Of a DNA stretch of 6,818 bases, positions 1 to 3,996 are shown piece by piece. Positions within the stretch are counted from its first letter, which is position 1; each line of letters starts with the position of its first letter. This DNA comes from Candidatus Aerophobota bacterium (GTDB lineage Bacteria > Aerophobota > Aerophobia > Aerophobales > B3-G15): positions 1-6,818 of the forward strand of contig JAGGZA010000030.1 of assembly GCA_021162265.1 (NCBI GenBank). The letters are read 5' to 3'. Below the pieces are notes generated by a model. The model worked only from the letters and a program-made list of their open reading frames with translations, had not been told where the DNA came from and did not search any database. Position numbers and translations under genes: made by a program.

Positions 1-146
1 AGATTGACTACTTTGCAAGAGGTTACGATGAGAAGGGGTATACACCGGAGGAGTTTAACTTTCATCCTGCTCTTTTAAACACTGCAAAACAGTTCAGTGG
101 TGCTGTTCAAAAGATGATAGACTTTGTTAAGGAAAACTTAAGATAA
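1..146 (+). CDS. C-terminal fragment of an unidentified protein
   Basis: The frame starting at base 3 is open from the left edge for 47 codons and ends at TAA (144-146); the start lies outside the window. The visible tail begins IDYFARGYDEKGYTPEEF. It ends in what looks like an amphipathic helix (about codons 26-46, including AVQKMIDFVKENLR), a common way for a soluble enzyme to end. There is no membrane segment and no cysteine. I do not recognise the family. It lies 59 bp upstream of a zinc dehydrogenase on the same strand with no clear terminator between them, so the two may be co-transcribed and may share a metabolic role (for example sugar or polyol use). That link is only inference from position. 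Confidence 0.6.
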   Translation, partial: IDYFARGYDEKGYTPEEFNFHPALLNTAKQFSGAVQKMIDFVKENLR

Positions 147-178
147 CTTCTAACTCTAAAGACTCGCATAGAGGGTAT

Positions 179-200
179 AAATTAGGACAAAATTAGGATA
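179..200 (+). repeat. 11-bp tandem repeat carrying the dehydrogenase RBS
   Basis: AAATTAGGACA (179-189) is followed directly by AAATTAGGATA (190-200), a tandem duplication with 10 of 11 bases identical. Each unit holds an AGGA. The second AGGA (195-198) sits 7 nt before the ATG at 206 and is a suitable Shine-Dalgarno site; the first lies 18 nt upstream, too far to serve that start directly. The repeat could be slippage, or it could give a standby ribosome site. A TATAAA at 176-181 has no credible -35 box upstream. Confidence 0.5.
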
Positions 201-205
201 AAATA

Positions 206-1237
206 ATGCAAGCTCTGGTAAAAATAAAAAAGGGAGAGGGCTTTATAGAGGTCAGAGACGTACCTGAGCCAGAGTGTTCTCCCAATGAAGTATTGATAAA
301 AGTTAAAGCAGCAGGTATATGTGGAACTGACCTGCATATATGGCATGACAAGATGATTTACTGGCCTCCTGTGATAATGGGGCATGAGTTTTCAGGAGAA
401 ATAGTAAAAACAGGAAAAAGCGTAGCTGGATGGAAAAAAGGGGATAGAGTAGTAGCTGAACCTCATACCAGAGCATGTGGAGTATGCTACCTTTGCAGAA
501 GTGGGAATATTCATCTTTGCCCCCATAAACGTGCCATAGGCTGGGGAATAGATGGTGCTTTTGCTGACTACGTTAAAATGCCCTTTCATCTTTTACATAG
601 AATTCCAGAAAATGTCTCTTATGAAGAAGCAGCTTTAAGTGAGCCACTTGCAATAGCAGTTAACTGTGTTATCCTTAACTCTGGAGTTAAAGCAGCAGAT
701 ACTGTAGTAGTTGAAGGAGCAGGTGCTATTGGACTCTTAGCTGGTATGACAGCAAGAGCAGCAGGAGCAAAGGAGGTAATAATTACAGGGGTCACTCAGG
801 ATGAAAAACTGAGGCTGAAAAAAGCAAAAGAGCTGGGATTTAAAACAGTAAATGTAGAAAAGGAAGATTTGAATAAATTAGTACTTGATTTAACCGAAGG
901 AAGAGGGGCCGATGTAGTAATAGAGGCTGCGGGAGTAGAAGCCTCGGTTAACACAGCTATTCAGATTGCAAAACGTCTGGGGAAAATCGCAATTATAGGT
1001 ATAACCGGTGAGGAAAAAATTAATGTCTCCTGGAATGAGGCTGTTTTTAAAGCTCTGGATATCAAATTCTGTTTCAGCAGTAACTTTGACAGCTGGGAAA
1101 GGGCTTTGTTTTTTATGTCAAAAAGAAAGGTACAAACTTCTGCTCTGATTACTCACATTGCAAGTATAAGAGAGTGGAAAAAGCTTTTTACAGAGCTGGA
1201 GGAAGGCAAGGGGATAAAAGGACTATTTACATTTTAG
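206..1237 (+). CDS. Zinc-dependent medium-chain dehydrogenase, threonine/sorbitol dehydrogenase type
   Basis: This 343-residue protein has the usual length of the family and should catalyse NAD(P)-linked oxidation of a secondary alcohol in the cytoplasm. The N-terminal GroES-like domain carries the catalytic zinc site: C39 in GICGTDLHIW, H60 and E61 in GHEFSGEI, with E146 in the SEPLA segment. The structural zinc lobe is complete with C91, C94, C97 and C105. The Rossmann domain shows the glycine motif GAGAIG at 171-176. The end of the second strand reads VIITGVTQDEKLRL, with G195 where many NAD-dependent relatives have an acidic residue, so cofactor preference is open. The C-terminus (ITHIASIREWKKLFTELEEG) is typical of the family. 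Substrate cannot be fixed from sequence: L-threonine, sorbitol or another polyol, or a sugar derivative are all possible. No kbl (the ligase partner of threonine dehydrogenase) is adjacent. The ATG at 206 is backed by AGGA at 195-198. The stop lies inside a hairpin. Confidence 0.93.
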   Translation: MQALVKIKKGEGFIEVRDVPEPECSPNEVLIKVKAAGICGTDLHIWHDKMIYWPPVIMGHEFSGEIVKTGKSVAGWKKGDRVVAEPHTRACGVCYLCRSGNIHLCPHKRAIGWGIDGAFADYVKMPFHLLHRIPENVSYEEAALSEPLAIAVNCVILNSGVKAADTVVVEGAGAIGLLAGMTARAAGAKEVIITGVTQDEKLRLKKAKELGFKTVNVEKEDLNKLVLDLTEGRGADVVIEAAGVEASVNTAIQIAKRLGKIAIIGITGEEKINVSWNEAVFKALDIKFCFSSNFDSWERALFFMSKRKVQTSALITHIASIREWKKLFTELEEGKGIKGLFTF

Positions 1238-1245
1238 TCCTTTTA
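1215..1245 (+). terminator. Hairpin over the dehydrogenase stop codon, possible terminator
   Basis: TAAAAGGACTA (1215-1225) and TAGTCCTTTTA (1235-1245) are perfect inverted repeats giving an 11-bp stem with a 9-nt loop. The right arm contains the dehydrogenase TAG stop (1235-1237), and its 3' end supplies a short T run before AAATAAAA. The shape resembles an intrinsic terminator with A and T runs on both sides, which could work in either direction. The stem has only three GC pairs in its core and the T run is four bases, so termination would be weak or partial. It would separate the dehydrogenase unit from the HNH-purC unit. Confidence 0.5.
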
Positions 1246-1265
1246 AATAAAAATTGATAATAAAA

Positions 1266-1886
1266 ATGTCTACAAGTGCTTTACAAGCTAATGTTTTAGT
1301 TTTAAATAAGCTGTGGCAGGTTGTGGATGTTTGCTCTGTAAAAAGAGCAGTATGCCTTTTATATCTAAAACATGCTCAAGTGGTGGTAAAGGAAGGCGGA
1401 TCCTTCTACACTTTTGGTTTTGAGGATTGGCAAGACTTTTCTAAACAATCATACGGGGATAACGACTTTATTTCAACCATAAACTACCGATTGAAAATTC
1501 CCAAGGTAATAATTCTTATGCTTTACGATAAACTCCCTCCACGACGCGTTAAATTTACCCGCAAAAACATATATTTAAGAGACAATAATACTTGCCAGTA
1601 TTGTGGAAGAAAGCTTCGAACTGAAGAACTGAATCTTGACCATGTAATACCTCTCTCCAGAGGAGGCAAAAATACCTGGGAGAATGTTGTCTGCTCCTGT
1701 ATATCCTGCAATATGCGCAAGGGAAACAAGACCTTGCAGGAGGCAGGCATGAAACTTATCAGAAAACCCAAAAAACCTACCTGGAAAACATTTGTAAAAA
1801 CCAGGTTCCCAAATATCCCTGAATGGGAAAACTGGAAGGATTTTATAGATGTTGCTTATTGGAATATAGAACTGGATGAGGATTAG
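1266..1886 (+). CDS. Stand-alone HNH endonuclease family protein
   Basis: The ATG at 1266 gives 206 residues. The N-terminal half (ANVLVLNKLWQVVDVCSVKRAV) is the conserved lead domain of a widespread bacterial family of solo HNH proteins. The nuclease core covers about residues 99-155: CQYC (C110, C113), LNLDHVIPLSRGG with D125 and H126, N140 in TWENVV, then C145 and C148 in SCISCNMRKGN. The four cysteines should bind a structural zinc, and the D-H...N residues form the metal-dependent beta-beta-alpha active site, so it is probably active. A basic tail (RKPKKP, residues 165-170) may contact DNA. The role of this family is not established. No restriction, toxin or phage gene lies nearby, and it ends 11 bp before purC, so it is probably co-transcribed with it. 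Neither start has a Shine-Dalgarno sequence. A TTG at 1254 would add four residues, but ATG gives the more family-like N-terminus. Confidence 0.87.
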   Translation: MSTSALQANVLVLNKLWQVVDVCSVKRAVCLLYLKHAQVVVKEGGSFYTFGFEDWQDFSKQSYGDNDFISTINYRLKIPKVIILMLYDKLPPRRVKFTRKNIYLRDNNTCQYCGRKLRTEELNLDHVIPLSRGGKNTWENVVCSCISCNMRKGNKTLQEAGMKLIRKPKKPTWKTFVKTRFPNIPEWENWKDFIDVAYWNIELDED

Positions 1887-1897
1887 AAGTTTATGAA

Positions 1898-2794
1898 ATG
1901 AAAAATGTAATTACTGAAACTAACCTATCGGGAGTGAGATTTTTAAAAAGGGGTAAAGTTAGAGATATTTATGATTTTGGTGAAAATCTGTTAATTATAT
2001 CTACCGATAGAATATCCGCCTTTGACTGCGTTTTACCAGAGGGAATACCTTTAAAAGGAAAGATTCTTAATCAGCTTTCGGCTTTCTGGTTTAAAAAAAC
2101 AAATCATATTATTCCCAACCACATGATTACCATAAATATAGAGGATTTTCCTTCCGAGCTTTTCCCTTTTAAAAAAATACTTAAGGGAAGGGCTATGTTT
2201 GTCAAGAAATCAAGTCCAATAAGCTTTGAATGTGTAGTCAGGGGTTATTTAAGTGGTTCGGCTTATAGAGAATATAAAAAAAATGGACAGGTAGCAAAAA
2301 TATCTCTACCTCAAGGCCTAAAGAAAAATGACCCTTTGCCTTATCCAATTTTTACCCCTGCTATTAAATCCAGAGAAGGTCATGATATAAACATATCTTT
2401 TGACGAGATGGAGAGAATGATTGGAAAGGAACTTGCTTTATTTTTAAAAGAAACAAGTTTAAAAATATATAATTTTGCTGCCAGTTTCTTGGATTCTCGT
2501 GGGTTTATTCTTGCCGATACCAAGTTTGAATTTGGCAGATTGAACGATGAAATAATTATAATAGATGAACTTTTAACACCTGACTCCTCTCGATTCTGGC
2601 TCAAGGAAGATTATATCCCGGGGAAAGATCAGGAAAGTTTTGACAAACAGTTCGTCAGAGATTATCTTGAAAAATTAAACTGGAATAAACTCCCTCCTCC
2701 TCCTTCTCTTCCTCCTGACATAGTCCAAAAGACAAGTGAAATCTATCAAAAGGCTTTTCAAAAAATAACAGGAAAATCTATTTTTGACACCTAA
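1898..2794 (+). CDS. purC: Phosphoribosylaminoimidazole-succinocarboxamide synthase (SAICAR synthetase)
   Basis: The enzyme joins CAIR and L-aspartate using ATP to give SAICAR, a late step of de novo purine synthesis in the cytoplasm. The 298-residue length matches the longer (yeast ADE1-like) form, not the roughly 240-residue form common in bacteria. Family hallmarks run in order: RGKVRDIYDF (18-27, nucleotide-binding loop), STDRISAFD (35-43), FECVVRGYLSGSAYREY (from 110, the first family signature, with substrate-binding R115), ADTKFEFG (206-213, the second signature) and DELLTPDSSRFW (223-234). Near the C-terminus is LPPPPSLPP, encoded by an unbroken 27-base pyrimidine run (2690-2716). It lies 11 bp after the HNH gene with only a weak AGAAG (1885-1889) as ribosome site, so translation may depend on the upstream gene. 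No other pur gene is in the window. No convincing terminator follows. Confidence 0.97.
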   Translation: MKNVITETNLSGVRFLKRGKVRDIYDFGENLLIISTDRISAFDCVLPEGIPLKGKILNQLSAFWFKKTNHIIPNHMITINIEDFPSELFPFKKILKGRAMFVKKSSPISFECVVRGYLSGSAYREYKKNGQVAKISLPQGLKKNDPLPYPIFTPAIKSREGHDINISFDEMERMIGKELALFLKETSLKIYNFAASFLDSRGFILADTKFEFGRLNDEIIIIDELLTPDSSRFWLKEDYIPGKDQESFDKQFVRDYLEKLNWNKLPPPPSLPPDIVQKTSEIYQKAFQKITGKSIFDT

Positions 2795-2846
2795 GTACTT
2801 TGTGCCCACCACAATTAAACCAATTTTCTGCCCCTATACCATTCAT
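2778..2846 (-). other. Antisense SD-like motif with a 22-codon reading frame
   Basis: On the minus strand, AGGAGGTGAT (2854 down to 2845) is an ideal Shine-Dalgarno sequence; read on the plus strand it equals ATCACCTCCT, as in the 3' tail of 16S rRNA. An overlapping ATG (2846-2844) opens 22 codons (MNGIGAENWFNCGGH and on), ending at TAG (2780-2778) inside the purC tail. The gap between motif and ATG is only 2 nt; a better spaced ATG (2842-2840) stops after two codons. No minus-strand promoter is evident. It may be a small peptide gene, a remnant of a dispersed element or chance. I do not claim a gene. Confidence 0.2.
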
Positions 2847-2864
2847 CACCTCCTCGACATAGCG

Positions 2865-2892
2865 TTGACACAGAAGATTGAAACTATAAAAT
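2865..2892 (+). promoter_or_regulatory. Sigma70-type promoter for prfA-mfd
   Basis: A perfect -35 box TTGACA (2865-2870) is followed after 16 bases by TAAAAT (2887-2892), one mismatch from the -10 consensus. Transcription would start near 2899, giving an unusually short leader of about 15 nt that begins at or just inside the ribosome site AAGGTGGGTGA (2897-2907). The 119-bp gap 2795-2913 otherwise holds only the antisense motif described separately and no clear terminator for purC. Confidence 0.7.
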
Positions 2893-2913
2893 TAACAAGG
2901 TGGGTGAACTCAA

Positions 2914-3996
2914 ATGAATGAAAAGGATATACAAAAACTAAAGGATATGGAGGAAAAATATTATAGATTAAATAAACTCCTCACCGATCCTCAGGTAATA
3001 AAAGATCCAAAGCTCCTGCAGAAATATAGCAAACAGCAAAAGCAAATAGAGGAAATAATTAATATGTGGAGAGAGTATCAAAAACTCCAGGAGGAAATGA
3101 GCAACTTAAAAATAATGATTCGCGAAGAAGAGGGAGAGTTAAGAGAATTAGCAGAGGAAGAGAAAAAAGAGATAGAGAAGAAAATAAAAAACCTTGAGGA
3201 TAAACTCAGCTTTGCTCTTCTCCCTCAGGATAAGTTTTCTCATAGAAATGCCATAGTTGAAATCAGAGCGGGAGCTGGAGGAGAAGAAGCAGCATTATTT
3301 GCCGCTGACCTTTACAAAATGTATATTCGTTTCGGGGAACAAAAAGGCTGGAAAATAGAAAATATACACTTTCATCCTACAGATATGGGAGGATTTAAAG
3401 AAGCAATATTTGTAGTTGAGGGCAAAGATGCCTTTTCTACGCTACGATACGAAAGTGGGGTACATCGTGTACAGAGAATCCCTGTAACCGAATCAAGCGG
3501 CAGAATTCACACATCTACAGTAACAGTGGCAGTTTTGCCCGAAGCTGAGGAAATTGAGATTGAAATAAAACCCGAAGACCTGCGTATAGAAACCTTTCAT
3601 GCTGGAGGACCAGGAGGACAGCACGTAAATGTTACCGATTCAGCGGTAAGAATTACTCACATTCCCACGGGAATTGTTGTCCAGTGTCAGGATGAAAGAT
3701 CGCAACATAAAAATAAAGCAAAAGCTCTGCGTGTTCTGCGAACAGAACTTCTGCAACTAAAAGAGGAAGAACAAAGGCAAAAAATATCCAGAGAGAGAAA
3801 AACGCAAATTGGAAGAGGAGAAAGATCAGAAAGAATAAGAACCTATAATTTTCCCCAGGGAAGAGTAACCGACCATAGAGTAGGATTAAGTCTTTACAAC
3901 CTGGAGGAGATTCTCGACGGTAAACTCGACCAGCTTATCATCCCTGTTATAAAACACCTGAGGGAGACAAGAGTTGTAAGTGATAGAACTAAATAA
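2914..3996 (+). CDS. prfA: Peptide chain release factor 1 (RF1)
   Basis: RF1 reads UAA and UAG in the ribosomal A site and triggers peptide release. The 360 residues equal the usual length. The N-terminal domain (about 1-100) is a charged coiled-coil helical bundle (MEEKYYRLNKLLTDP and on). Domain 2 carries the tripeptide anticodon P190-V191-T192 in RIPVTESSGRIHTS; PxT marks RF1, while RF2 has SPF. The catalytic loop is GGPGGQHVN with the GGQ at 234-236, whose glutamine is normally methylated by PrmC. The segments TDSAVRITHIPTG and DERSQHKNKAKALRVL follow as in the family, and RTYNFPQGRVTDHR is the conserved domain 2/4 end. The ATG at 2914 is supported by AAGGTGGGTGA 6-16 nt upstream and by a near-consensus promoter. 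The 3' end overlaps mfd by 17 bp. There is no frameshift site, which also fits RF1 as opposed to many RF2 genes. Confidence 0.98.
   Translation: MNEKDIQKLKDMEEKYYRLNKLLTDPQVIKDPKLLQKYSKQQKQIEEIINMWREYQKLQEEMSNLKIMIREEEGELRELAEEEKKEIEKKIKNLEDKLSFALLPQDKFSHRNAIVEIRAGAGGEEAALFAADLYKMYIRFGEQKGWKIENIHFHPTDMGGFKEAIFVVEGKDAFSTLRYESGVHRVQRIPVTESSGRIHTSTVTVAVLPEAEEIEIEIKPEDLRIETFHAGGPGGQHVNVTDSAVRITHIPTGIVVQCQDERSQHKNKAKALRVLRTELLQLKEEEQRQKISRERKTQIGRGERSERIRTYNFPQGRVTDHRVGLSLYNLEEILDGKLDQLIIPVIKHLRETRVVSDRTK

Noticed and set aside
176..181. TATAAA as a -10 box for the dehydrogenase
   Set aside because: No -35-like hexamer lies at a suitable distance upstream.
1254..1256. TTG as start of the HNH gene
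   Set aside because: It has no ribosome site and adds only four residues; ATG at 1266 gives the more typical N-terminus. It cannot be fully excluded.
1523..1771. Minus-strand open frame opposite the HNH domain
   Set aside because: The plus frame carries the conserved HNH motifs, so the antisense frame is a by-product.
2800..2814. TTGTG-CCCAC-CACAA inverted repeat after purC as a terminator
   Set aside because: The stem is only 5 bp and no T run follows, so it is not a credible intrinsic terminator.
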